7,002 nucleotides of DNA, taken from NCBI GenBank assembly GCA_023457135.1, contig JAEWMO010000100.1, positions 1-7,002 of the forward strand, in the 5' to 3' direction. Origin of the DNA: Methanobacteriota archaeon (GTDB lineage: Archaea; Halobacteriota; Methanomicrobia; Methanomicrobiales; Methanoculleaceae). The notes under the pieces were generated by a model. The model did no database searches. It was given only the letters and a program-made list of their open reading frames with translations, and was not told where the DNA came from. Below, in pieces: positions 1 through 6,573 of the stretch; the first letter of the stretch is position 1; each line of letters starts with the position of its first letter. The position numbers were made by a program, and so were the translations under genes.

Positions 1-140
1 TGATCCTCTTCAACAACTCGGGACACGGCAACTTCGACTTCTCCTCCTATGAGGCCTACTTTGCCGGAAAACTCGTCGACTACGAATACCCGGCGGAGCT
101 GATCAGGGAGTCGCTCGGCCGGCTTCCTGCAACGGGGTGA
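1..140 (+). CDS. trpB2: Tryptophan synthase beta chain type 2 (TrpB2), C-terminal fragment
   Basis: This is the 3' end of a gene entering from the left edge. The reading frame begins at base 3, gives 45 codons and stops with TGA at 138-140. The peptide starts ILFNNSGHG, followed by NFDFSSYEAYFAGKL and an acidic/aromatic tail. The serine-glycine-histidine-glycine motif followed by an aspartate and Y-x-x-Y is the cofactor-phosphate end of type-2 TrpB proteins. Type-1 TrpB has SGRGDKD there, as the second beta gene in this window does. TrpB2 enzymes are PLP-dependent and make tryptophan from indole and serine; some family members are reported to prefer O-phosphoserine. Only about a tenth of the protein is visible, so the PLP lysine cannot be checked. 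The stop lies 10 bases before trpE, so it is probably the gene preceding trpE in the same transcript. A different PLP fold-type II enzyme is possible but less likely. Confidence 0.8.
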   Translation, partial: ILFNNSGHGNFDFSSYEAYFAGKLVDYEYPAELIRESLGRLPATG

Positions 141-150
141 TGCCGGTGGA

Positions 151-1656
151 ATGGATAGAGCTCGAAGAGAGCACAACCTGAAGATAGGGCGCAACGAGGC
201 CGCTGCGTACAGCGGCCGGCCTCTCATCGTCCCCTTATTCTGTGAGATCCCGCTCCCGGCCCTGCCTCCGGCGGACCTCTACGCCTCCCTCCGGGACGGT
301 CCCGGGTTCCTGCTGGAGTCGCTTGAAGGTGGCGGGAAGGCTGCCCGGTATTCGTTCATCTGCACCGCTCCGGCCGCGGACGTCACTGTTGCCGCCGACG
401 GCGCGGTGACGGTCTCCGGTGATTCGCACATCCGCGAGATTGCCGGAGAGATCGAGGCGGACGGCCCGGTCGATGCCGTCCGCTCGTTCATGGACCTGTT
501 CCGGGTCGTTTCTTCGCCGCTCCCGCGGTTCCCGGGAGGGCTTGCCGGTTACTTCTCCTACGACCTCGTCCCGTCGATCCACCCGACGGTTCGGCCGGCC
601 GCGGCGGAGGAGCCGGATGAGCCCGTCGCCCGGTTTATGCTGGCACTGGACTGCCTCGCCCTCGATCACCGGGAGCGACGGCTCACGGTCATCCAAAACC
701 TGCTCGCCGCCGACGGGGCCGATCCGGAGGAGGGGTACTGCCGGGCGGCCGAGGCGGTCGGCGAAGAGGTCGCCCGGATACGCGACATCGCCCCTGCGGG
801 CCCGGCCGGTCCGGACCCCTCGGGGGCTGCGGCATCGTCGTCCTGCACCCGCGAGGAGTTCTCGAACGCTGTCCTCCGGATCAAGGAGCATATCGCGGCA
901 GGCGATATCTTCCAGGCGGTCCTCTCCCGGAGGCTCACCTGCCGGTTCGATGGCGATCCGTTTGCCGTCTACCGGCGGCTCCGGGCGAAGAACCCGAGCC
1001 CCTATATGTATTACCTGGATTTCCCGGACCTCACCGTCGCGGGAAGCAGCCCTGAGATGCTTGTCCGGGTGGAGGACGGGCAGGTGACGACGGTCCCGAT
1101 CGCCGGCACCCGGCCGCGGGGGCGGACGCTGGCGGAGGACGATCTGCTCGCGGCAGAGCTCCTCAACGACGAAAAAGAGCGGGCCGAGCATATCATGCTC
1201 GTCGACCTCGCACGAAACGATGTCGGGGCGGTCTCTGCCTACGGGAGCGTCACGGTTGAAGGGTTCATGACCGTCGAGCGGTTCTCGCACGTCCAGCACA
1301 TCGTCTCGACGGTATCGGGCAGGCTCCGGGAGGGGTGCGGCCGATTCGACGCTCTCCGGGCCTGCTTCCCCGCGGGGACCGTCTCCGGCGCCCCGAAGGT
1401 CCGGGCGATGCAGATCATCGATGAGATGGAAGGGCTCCGGCGCGGGATCTACGCGGGGGCCGTCGGCTATCTCGGTTTCTCCGGCACGATGGACCTTGCG
1501 ATAGCCATCAGGACGGTCGTGGTGGAGGACGGCCTCGCCTCCGTCCAGGTGGGGGCGGGGATCGTGGCCGACTCCGACCCCGAACGCGAATGGGCCGAGA
1601 CCCGGAACAAAGGCCGGGCGATGCTTGCGGCGCTCGGTGCGGCGGAGGTGGAATGA
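151..1656 (+). CDS. trpE: Anthranilate synthase component I (TrpE)
   Basis: This 501-residue protein is the chorismate-binding subunit. With TrpG it converts chorismate and glutamine-derived ammonia to anthranilate, the first committed step of the pathway. The N-terminal domain carries LLES at residues 54-57 followed by ARYSF, the element that binds tryptophan for feedback inhibition. NPSPYM (281-286) belongs to the same regulatory region, so the enzyme is probably inhibited by tryptophan. A Pro/Ala/Gly/Ser-rich linker (about 214-231) leads into the catalytic domain. That domain shows PIAGTRPRG (316-324), DLARND (352-357), FPAGTVSGAPK (406-416) and a C-terminal GAGIVADSDPEREWAETRNKG-type segment. 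PIAGTRPRG together with LLES and the operon context favour TrpE over PabB. The ATG at 151 is the only usable standard start: an in-frame stop lies at 100-102, no ATG, GTG or TTG falls between, and later starts would cut into the fold. Its ribosome site is poor, with GGTGG only one base from the ATG. Length is normal for the family. Confidence 0.97.
   Translation: MDRARREHNLKIGRNEAAAYSGRPLIVPLFCEIPLPALPPADLYASLRDGPGFLLESLEGGGKAARYSFICTAPAADVTVAADGAVTVSGDSHIREIAGEIEADGPVDAVRSFMDLFRVVSSPLPRFPGGLAGYFSYDLVPSIHPTVRPAAAEEPDEPVARFMLALDCLALDHRERRLTVIQNLLAADGADPEEGYCRAAEAVGEEVARIRDIAPAGPAGPDPSGAAASSSCTREEFSNAVLRIKEHIAAGDIFQAVLSRRLTCRFDGDPFAVYRRLRAKNPSPYMYYLDFPDLTVAGSSPEMLVRVEDGQVTTVPIAGTRPRGRTLAEDDLLAAELLNDEKERAEHIMLVDLARNDVGAVSAYGSVTVEGFMTVERFSHVQHIVSTVSGRLREGCGRFDALRACFPAGTVSGAPKVRAMQIIDEMEGLRRGIYAGAVGYLGFSGTMDLAIAIRTVVVEDGLASVQVGAGIVADSDPEREWAETRNKGRAMLAALGAAEVE
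1644..1650 (+). promoter_or_regulatory. Shine-Dalgarno sequence for trpG
   Basis: GGAGGTG lies inside the last codons of trpE, 5 bases before the ATG at 1656 and 2 bases before the ATG at 1653. It is a strong match to the archaeal anti-Shine-Dalgarno and is the reason for preferring the 1656 start. Confidence 0.75.
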
Positions 1657-2234
1657 TGCGGGTGCTCGTCATCGACAGCTACGACAGTTTCACGTTCAAC
1701 CTCTGCCAGCAGATCGGGGCGCTCGGGGCGGAGCCGGTCGTGGTGAAGGGCGATACGCCGTTTGAGCGGATCGCCTCCCTCGCCTTCGACCGCGTCGTCC
1801 TCTCGCCCGGTCCGGGGCACCCGCGGGAGTGCGCCCTCTACCGGGAGGTCCTCTCGACGATCAGCCGGACGGTCCCGACACTCGGCGTCTGCCTCGGCCA
1901 CCAGGCGATCGGCCTCGTCTTCGGAGCGGGGATCACCCGCGCCGGCCGGCTGATGCACGGGAAGCGGTCGGTCGTCCGGCACGACGGTGCAGGGATCTAT
2001 GCCGGAGTGGCAAGCCCCTTCGTCGCGACCCGCTACCACTCGCTCGTCATCGACCCGGCCACGGTCCCGGACTGCCTCGAAGTGACGGCCGAGAGCGACG
2101 ACGGGGCGGTCATGGGCGTCCGGCACCGGGAGTTCCCGATCGAGGGGGTGCAGTTCCACCCGGAGAGCATCCTCACTCCCGAAGGGGACCGGTTGATGGC
2201 AAACTTCCTCTCCGGCACGGGGGGCGGGGCATGA
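1656..2234 (+). CDS. trpG: Anthranilate synthase component II, glutamine amidotransferase (TrpG)
   Basis: This class I glutamine amidotransferase of 192 residues hydrolyses glutamine and passes ammonia to TrpE. The N-terminus is the family signature (VLVIDSYDSFTFN). The oxyanion-hole segment is SPGPGHP. The nucleophile C79 sits in GVCLGHQ, and the catalytic pair H168 and E170 sits in QFHPES, so the triad is complete. It is a stand-alone single domain, not fused to TrpE or TrpD. Two adjacent ATGs are possible, at 1653 and 1656. GGAGGTG at 1644-1650 lies 2 bases from the first and 5 from the second, so 1656 is preferred; the earlier start only adds one methionine. Either start overlaps the trpE stop (4 bases or 1 base), consistent with coupled production of the two subunits. 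Some organisms share one such subunit between TrpE and PabB. The position here argues for a tryptophan-dedicated TrpG but does not exclude sharing. Confidence 0.96.
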   Translation: MRVLVIDSYDSFTFNLCQQIGALGAEPVVVKGDTPFERIASLAFDRVVLSPGPGHPRECALYREVLSTISRTVPTLGVCLGHQAIGLVFGAGITRAGRLMHGKRSVVRHDGAGIYAGVASPFVATRYHSLVIDPATVPDCLEVTAESDDGAVMGVRHREFPIEGVQFHPESILTPEGDRLMANFLSGTGGGA

Positions 2235-3247
2235 TCCGCGAGGCGATCGCCCGAATCTCCTCGGGCACGGACCTCACCCCCGCCGAGGCAGGAGGGGTGA
2301 TGGAGGAGATCATGCAGGGGGCGGCGACTCCCGCCCAGATCGGCGGGCTCCTCACGGCGCTCCGGATGAAGGGGGAGACCGTCGCTGAGATCGGGGCGTT
2401 CGCCCGTGCCATGCGGGCGGCTGCGGTTCCGGTCGCCCTCCCCTCGCCGGACGGGAGGGTCGATACCTGCGGGACCGGGGGCGACGGTGCGGGGACCTTC
2501 AACATCAGCACCGCGGCCGCCTTCGTCGCGGCGGGTGCCGGGGTCGTTGTCGTGAAGCACGGGAACCGGGGCGTCTCGAGCCGGTGCGGCTCTGCCGACG
2601 TCCTCGAGACGCTCGGGGTCTCCGTCGCGATTCCGCCCGATAGGGTGGCGGAGGTCCTTCAAACCGCCGGGATTGCATTCCTCTTCGCCCCGGCCTACCA
2701 CCCGGCGATGCAGTACGCCCGGTCGGCAAGGCAGGAGATCGGGATACGGACGGTCTTTAATCTCCTCGGCCCGCTGACGAACCCGGCGGGCGCCGGAGCG
2801 CACCTCCTCGGCGTCTACGATCCCCTTCTCGCCGTCCCGGTCGCCCGGGTCCTCGCCGACCTGGGCGCGAAGCGGGCGATGGTCGTCCACGGCGCCGGCC
2901 TCGACGAGATCGCGACGGCCGGACCGACGACGGTCGCGGAGCTCCGGGATGGGGAGGTCATGACGTATACGCTCGACTGCACGGAGTTCGGGATCCCGCG
3001 CTCGTCCGTCGCCGCCCTCCGTGGCGGCGGGCCGGAGGAGAACGCGGCGACCCTCCTCTCGGTTCTCTCGGGCGACGGGGGGCCCGCCCGGGATATCGTC
3101 ATCCTCAACGCCGGAGCGGCGATCTACCTCGGCGGGAAGGCCGGCGATATCGCCGGGGGCATCGCACGGGCGGAGACGTCTATCGATTCGGGAGCGGCGC
3201 TCGACCGGCTCCGCCGTCTGGTCGAAGCGACCGGAGGTGCGGCATGA
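2231..3247 (+). CDS. trpD: Anthranilate phosphoribosyltransferase (TrpD)
   Basis: This 338-residue protein transfers the phosphoribosyl group of PRPP to anthranilate, giving N-(5-phosphoribosyl)anthranilate. A helical N-terminal domain (about 1-70) carries the anthranilate-side segment GGLLTALRMKGET. The PRPP-binding motifs follow: GTGGD (81-85), NIST (91-94) and KHGNRGVSS (109-117). The conserved arginine-containing segment RSARQEIGIRTVFN precedes GPLTNPAG. The metal-binding acidic pair is D225-E226 in HGAGLDEI. Length is typical of the family, and the protein is not fused to TrpG as it is in enteric bacteria. The start ATG at 2231 overlaps the trpG stop as ATGA. The bases before it are only G-rich (GGGGCGGGGC), without a clean ribosome site, so translation probably depends on coupling. 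The middle of the protein has SSRCGSADVLE where many homologues have SSKSGSADVLE, a mild change. Confidence 0.97.
   Translation: MIREAIARISSGTDLTPAEAGGVMEEIMQGAATPAQIGGLLTALRMKGETVAEIGAFARAMRAAAVPVALPSPDGRVDTCGTGGDGAGTFNISTAAAFVAAGAGVVVVKHGNRGVSSRCGSADVLETLGVSVAIPPDRVAEVLQTAGIAFLFAPAYHPAMQYARSARQEIGIRTVFNLLGPLTNPAGAGAHLLGVYDPLLAVPVARVLADLGAKRAMVVHGAGLDEIATAGPTTVAELRDGEVMTYTLDCTEFGIPRSSVAALRGGGPEENAATLLSVLSGDGGPARDIVILNAGAAIYLGGKAGDIAGGIARAETSIDSGAALDRLRRLVEATGGAA
3233..3239 (+). promoter_or_regulatory. Shine-Dalgarno sequence for trpC
   Basis: GGAGGTG within the last codons of trpD lies 4 bases before the ATG at 3244. Together with the ATGA overlap it fixes the trpC start. It is the same heptamer as the one before trpG. 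Confidence 0.7.
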
Positions 3248-4002
3248 TCCTCGACGATATCATCCGGTCGACCGGCGAGCGTCTCGGCGATCTTGAGGCC
3301 CTCCAGGAGATCGATCCCGGCACTCTGCCTCACCGGAGCCTTGAAGGGTCGATACGGGCGTGCCGGGAGAAGAACGCAGTCATCGCCGAGGTGAAGTACG
3401 CCTCCCCGTCCCGCGGCAGGCTTCACGACGGCTGCACCCCTGAGGCGATCGCCGGCGAGTTCGCCACCGCCGGGGCCGCCGGAATCTCGGTGCTGACCGA
3501 ACCCACCTACTTTTCGGGGAGCCCTGAGTTCCTCGTCCGGGTGCGGCGTGCGGTAACGGTCCCGGTCCTCCGGAAAGATTTCATCATCGACGAACGCCAG
3601 CTCGTGGAGACCAGGGCCATCGGCGCGGACGCCGTCCTCCTGATCGCCAGGGTGCTCGGCGACCGCCTCCCCGCCTTCGTTGAAAAGGCGCTCGCACTCG
3701 ATCTCGAGCCGCTCGTCGAGGTGCATAACGGGAACGAGATGGAGCAGGCGCTCGCCACCGAAGCAGCCCTGATCGGTATCAACAACCGCAGCCTCGAGAC
3801 GTTGGCGATCGATCTCACGACGACGGTGCGCCTTGCGGAGGCGGCACGCGACGAAGGGAGGACCGTGGTCTCCGAGAGCGGCATCCTCTGGCCCTGCGAT
3901 GTCAGGAACCTGCGCCAACACTGCGACGCGTTCCTGATCGGGTCTGCCCTGATGTCGGCGCGGGACCGGCGCAAACGCCTGGAGGGATTCCTATTCGCGT
4001 GA
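3244..4002 (+). CDS. trpC: Indole-3-glycerol-phosphate synthase (TrpC)
   Basis: This 252-residue (beta/alpha)8-barrel enzyme closes the indole ring, converting carboxyphenylamino-deoxyribulose phosphate to indole-3-glycerol phosphate with loss of carbon dioxide and water. All catalytic positions known from the Sulfolobus enzyme can be placed here with nearly the same numbering: E49 and K51 in AEVKYASPS, K111 in LRKDF, E159 in LVEVH, N180 in INNR, and E211-S212 in SESGI. The phosphate-binding end IGSALM is at about 232-237. The protein is monofunctional, unlike the enteric TrpC-TrpF fusion, and its length matches stand-alone homologues. The ATG at 3244 overlaps the trpD stop by 4 bases (ATGA) and has a good ribosome site. 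The stop overlaps the GTG start of trpF. Confidence 0.98.
   Translation: MILDDIIRSTGERLGDLEALQEIDPGTLPHRSLEGSIRACREKNAVIAEVKYASPSRGRLHDGCTPEAIAGEFATAGAAGISVLTEPTYFSGSPEFLVRVRRAVTVPVLRKDFIIDERQLVETRAIGADAVLLIARVLGDRLPAFVEKALALDLEPLVEVHNGNEMEQALATEAALIGINNRSLETLAIDLTTTVRLAEAARDEGRTVVSESGILWPCDVRNLRQHCDAFLIGSALMSARDRRKRLEGFLFA
3981..3986 (+). promoter_or_regulatory. Possible ribosome binding site for trpF
   Basis: GGAGGG lies near the end of trpC but 12 bases before the GTG at 3999, longer than the usual spacing. It may help, but coupling through the GTGA overlap looks more important. Confidence 0.4.
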
Positions 4003-4571
4003 AGATCTGCGGGATGACGAGCCCCGGCGACGCCCGTGCCGCCGTGGCGGCCGGAGCCGACGCGATCGGCGTGGTGCTTGCGAGCCCTTCCCCCAGGTCC
4101 GTCAGCCCCGGCCGGGCCCGGGAGATCTTTGCGGCGGTGCCGCCGTTCGTGACCAGAGTCGCCGTCACCTCGACCGGCCGGGAAGAAGACCTCGCGGCGA
4201 TCCTCTCCTCGCGGCCGGACACGGTGCAGGTGAGAGGCGATCTGGAGGTGCCCGCGGACGCGGAGGTCCGGGTCATCCGGATGCTTGCGCCCGGCGATCC
4301 CCCGCGGGACGACTGCGACGCGGTGATCGTCGACGGGAGCCACGGCACCGGACGTGCGTTCGACCCTGAATACGCAAGAGAATGCGTTGCCTCCTCGCGG
4401 GTGCCGGTCATCCTCGCCGGCGGGCTCGCCCCCGGAAACGTGGCAGAGGCGATACGGACAGTGCGGCCGTATGCAGTCGATGTCTGCTCGGGCGTCGAGG
4501 CGGCGCCGGGTGTCAAGGACGAGCGCCTCATGCGGGCGTTCGTGAAGATATGCAGGACGATAAACCCATGA
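3999..4571 (+). CDS. trpF: Phosphoribosylanthranilate isomerase (TrpF), GTG start
   Basis: This 190-residue (beta/alpha)8-barrel protein carries out the Amadori rearrangement of phosphoribosylanthranilate to the ribulose phosphate used by TrpC. The start is a GTG overlapping the trpC stop as GTGA. It is forced by the KICGMT motif at residues 2-7, whose C4 is the general base; the next ATG falls inside this motif. D112 in VIVDGSHGTG is the expected general acid. AGGLAPGNV (140-148) and AVDVCSGVEAAPG (159-171) form the phosphate-binding end. Two consensus motifs are altered. The usual VQLHGD reads VQVRGD (76-81), replacing the conserved histidine by arginine. The GGTG/GGSG loop before FDW reads HGTG before FDP. 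It is also slightly short for the family (about 200-210). Context and retained catalytic residues still support TrpF strongly. Confidence 0.93.
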   Translation: MKICGMTSPGDARAAVAAGADAIGVVLASPSPRSVSPGRAREIFAAVPPFVTRVAVTSTGREEDLAAILSSRPDTVQVRGDLEVPADAEVRVIRMLAPGDPPRDDCDAVIVDGSHGTGRAFDPEYARECVASSRVPVILAGGLAPGNVAEAIRTVRPYAVDVCSGVEAAPGVKDERLMRAFVKICRTINP

Positions 4572-5737
4572 AAGCAGGACGATACGGAGTATACGGCGGG
4601 CAGTACGTGCCCGAAACCCTGATGAGCGCGCTGATCGAGCTCGAGGAGACTTACGAGCGGGTCCGCGAGGACCCGGAGTTCTCTCGCCGGCTCTCCTGGT
4701 ATCTTCACGAGTATGCCGGGCGGGAGACTCCGCTCACCTACTGCGGGAACCTCTCTCGCGACCTCGGCTGCCGGGTCTACCTGAAACGTGAGGACCTCCT
4801 CCACGGCGGTGCGCACAAGCTGAACAACACCCTCGGCCAGGCGCTGATGGCGAAGTTCATGGGCAAGCGCCGGCTCATCGCCGAGACCGGCGCCGGGCAG
4901 CACGGCGTCGCGACGGCGATCGCGGGGGCGGCTCTCGGCCTCCCGGTCGAGGTCTACATGGGCGAGACGGACACCCGGCGCCAGGCGCTCAACGTCTTCC
5001 GGATGGAGCTCCTGGGGGCCCGGGTCGTCCCGGTCGCTTCCGGGACACGGACCCTGAAGGACGCCATCAACGCCGCGATGCGCGACTGGGTGGCGAACCT
5101 CCGGGATACCCACTACCTGCTCGGCTCCTGCGTCGGCCCGCACCCCTTCCCCCGGATCGTCCGCGACTTCCAGTCGGTCATCGGCGAGGAGGCGCGGCGG
5201 CAGGTCCTCGAGAGGGAGGGGCGGCTCCCCGACACCGTCGTCGCCTGTGTCGGCGGGGGCTCGAACGCGATCGGGATCTTCTACCCGTTCGTGCATGACG
5301 ACGTGCGGCTCGTCGGCGTCGAGGCCGGGGGCGAAGGGCTCGAGTCCGGACGCCACGGGGCTTCGCTCTCGCGGGGCTCGGTCGGGGTCTTCCAGGGGGC
5401 GCTCTCTTACCTCCTCCAGAACGGTGACGGCCAGGCACTCGAGACGCATTCCATCGCGGCGGGCCTCGACCACCCCTCCGTCGGGCCCGAGCACGCCATG
5501 CTGAAAGACTCGGGAAGAGTCCGCTACGAGGCGGTCACCGACGCCGAGGCGCTCCACGCCTTCCGCTACCTCTCCCGCACCGAGGGGATCATCCCGGCGC
5601 TCGAGTCCGCCCACGCGGTCGCCTACGCCCTCCGGGCGGCCGAAGACCTCGGTACAGATGATATTCTCGTCATCAACCTCTCCGGCCGGGGCGACAAGGA
5701 TGTCGCCGACGTCGCGACCCTCCACGGGGGCGTCTGA
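4568..5737 (+). CDS. trpB: Tryptophan synthase beta chain, type 1 (TrpB1)
   Basis: This 389-residue PLP enzyme joins indole, channelled from TrpA, with serine to give tryptophan. The N-terminus YGGQYVPETLM is the type-1 signature. The PLP Schiff-base lysine is K84 in HGGAHKLNNTLGQ. The catalytic glutamate is E106 in ETGAGQHG. GGGSNA (229-234) binds the cofactor phosphate. TEGIIPALESAHA (338-350) and SGRGDKD (372-378, with S372 near the pyridine nitrogen) complete the site. Residues of the COMM region that contacts TrpA are intact (about 100-185), including ETDTRRQALNVFRMELLGA. The length is normal. The ATG at 4568 overlaps the trpF stop as ATGA. An in-frame ATG at 4550 would add six residues (MQDDKP) and is less likely, because homologues begin close to the later start and every neighbouring junction has the same overlap. 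It pairs with TrpA, whereas the upstream trpB2 is the second, separate beta type. Confidence 0.98.
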   Translation: MKAGRYGVYGGQYVPETLMSALIELEETYERVREDPEFSRRLSWYLHEYAGRETPLTYCGNLSRDLGCRVYLKREDLLHGGAHKLNNTLGQALMAKFMGKRRLIAETGAGQHGVATAIAGAALGLPVEVYMGETDTRRQALNVFRMELLGARVVPVASGTRTLKDAINAAMRDWVANLRDTHYLLGSCVGPHPFPRIVRDFQSVIGEEARRQVLEREGRLPDTVVACVGGGSNAIGIFYPFVHDDVRLVGVEAGGEGLESGRHGASLSRGSVGVFQGALSYLLQNGDGQALETHSIAAGLDHPSVGPEHAMLKDSGRVRYEAVTDAEALHAFRYLSRTEGIIPALESAHAVAYALRAAEDLGTDDILVINLSGRGDKDVADVATLHGGV

Positions 5738-6573
5738 TGGGCCGGATCGGGGCGCTCTTTGCACGGGAGGACCCGGCCTTCATCGGGTTTGCCGTTGCCG
5801 GGGACCCTGATAGAGAAAAATCGTTTGGCGTGGCGAAGGCGATGGCCGACGCGGGCGTCGACCTCCTCGAGATCGCTGTCCCCTACTCCGACCCCGTCGC
5901 GGACGGTCCCGTGATCGAGCGGGCGCACATCCGGGCCCTCCGGGCGGGGACCACCCCGGACGACGTCTTTGCCCTGGTCCGGAGGATCCGGGAGTACGCG
6001 CCGTTGCTCCCCCTCGTCCTCTTCACCTACTATAACATCGTTTACCGCCGCGGGGTCGACCGGTTCTTTGCGGAGGCCGCCGCCGCCGGTGCGGATGGTG
6101 TCCTCGTCGTCGACCTCCCCGCCGAAGAGTCGGACGAGGTCGCTCCGGCCGCCCTCCGGCACGGTATCGACCGGATCGTCCTCATCGCCCCGACGACCTC
6201 GCCGGAGCGGCAGCAGGCGATCCTTCGCGGAGCCTCGGGGTTCGTCTACCTCATCTCGCTCGAGGGGGTTACCGGCGAGCGCGACCGGCTCCCCTCGAAC
6301 CTTGCCGGCCTCGTCGGCACGGTGCGGGAGAAGACGGACCTCCCGCTCGCCGTCGGGTTCGGGGTCTCGCGCCCGGAGCATGTGGCTGCGGTCGCAGCCG
6401 CCGGCGCGAACGGCGTCATCGTGGGAAGTGCCCTTGTCCGGGCAATCGAGGAGCACCTCGATGATGAGGCCGGGATGCACGCGGCCCTCGCGACGGCGAT
6501 CGGGGCGCTCCGGCGCGGGCTCATCCCCGACCCCGAACCTGATATACCCCGGCGGGAAAGAGTAGAGGGATGA
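5737..6573 (+). CDS. trpA: Tryptophan synthase alpha chain (TrpA)
   Basis: This 278-residue barrel protein cleaves indole-3-glycerol phosphate into indole and glyceraldehyde 3-phosphate and passes indole to TrpB. The catalytic pair is E45 in LLEIAVPYSDP and D56 in ADGPVI, the latter on flexible loop 2 (about 52-60). Loop 6 reads SLEGVTGERD (174-183), with T179 as the conserved threonine. The phosphate site is GFGVSRPEH (208-215) and VGSALV (229-234). The consensus ELGVPFSDP is changed conservatively to EIAVPYSDP. The N-terminus is a little short compared with the enteric enzyme. The C-terminus ends in an arginine/glutamate-rich tail (RRERVEG). The ATG at 5737 shares its A with the trpB stop (TGATG), so alpha and beta are likely made in matched amounts. 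The stop overlaps the next gene's ATG by 4 bases. Confidence 0.97.
   Translation: MGRIGALFAREDPAFIGFAVAGDPDREKSFGVAKAMADAGVDLLEIAVPYSDPVADGPVIERAHIRALRAGTTPDDVFALVRRIREYAPLLPLVLFTYYNIVYRRGVDRFFAEAAAAGADGVLVVDLPAEESDEVAPAALRHGIDRIVLIAPTTSPERQQAILRGASGFVYLISLEGVTGERDRLPSNLAGLVGTVREKTDLPLAVGFGVSRPEHVAAVAAAGANGVIVGSALVRAIEEHLDDEAGMHAALATAIGALRRGLIPDPEPDIPRRERVEG

Noticed and set aside
235..1299. A 354-codon open frame on the - strand, antisense to trpE
   Set aside because: Low-complexity, charge-rich translation without motifs, fully covered by trpE; a shadow of GC-rich codon use.
1829..2230. Upstream in-frame extension of trpD by about 134 codons
   Set aside because: The extension would run through trpG in another frame and is arginine/proline-rich with no homology signature. 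TrpD proteins begin near the ATG at 2231, which has the ATGA overlap.
2033..2890. A 285-codon open frame on the - strand opposite trpG and trpD
   Set aside because: Same shadow pattern, spanning two real genes across their junction, with no family resemblance.
4382..4567. Upstream in-frame extension of trpB by 62 codons
   Set aside because: It overlaps conserved trpF sequence and encodes an arginine-rich non-homologous stretch. TrpB1 proteins begin near the ATG at 4568.
3902..5764. A 620-codon open frame on the - strand, antisense to trpF and trpB
   Set aside because: It lies opposite well-conserved genes with intact catalytic motifs. Its translation is arginine/proline/glycine/aspartate-rich with no recognisable domain. 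Long antisense frames are expected in very GC-rich coding DNA where stop codons are rare.
5808..5830. A small AT-richer patch inside trpA
   Set aside because: It encodes the DREKSFGV segment in frame with trpA and has no promoter-like context; ordinary local variation.
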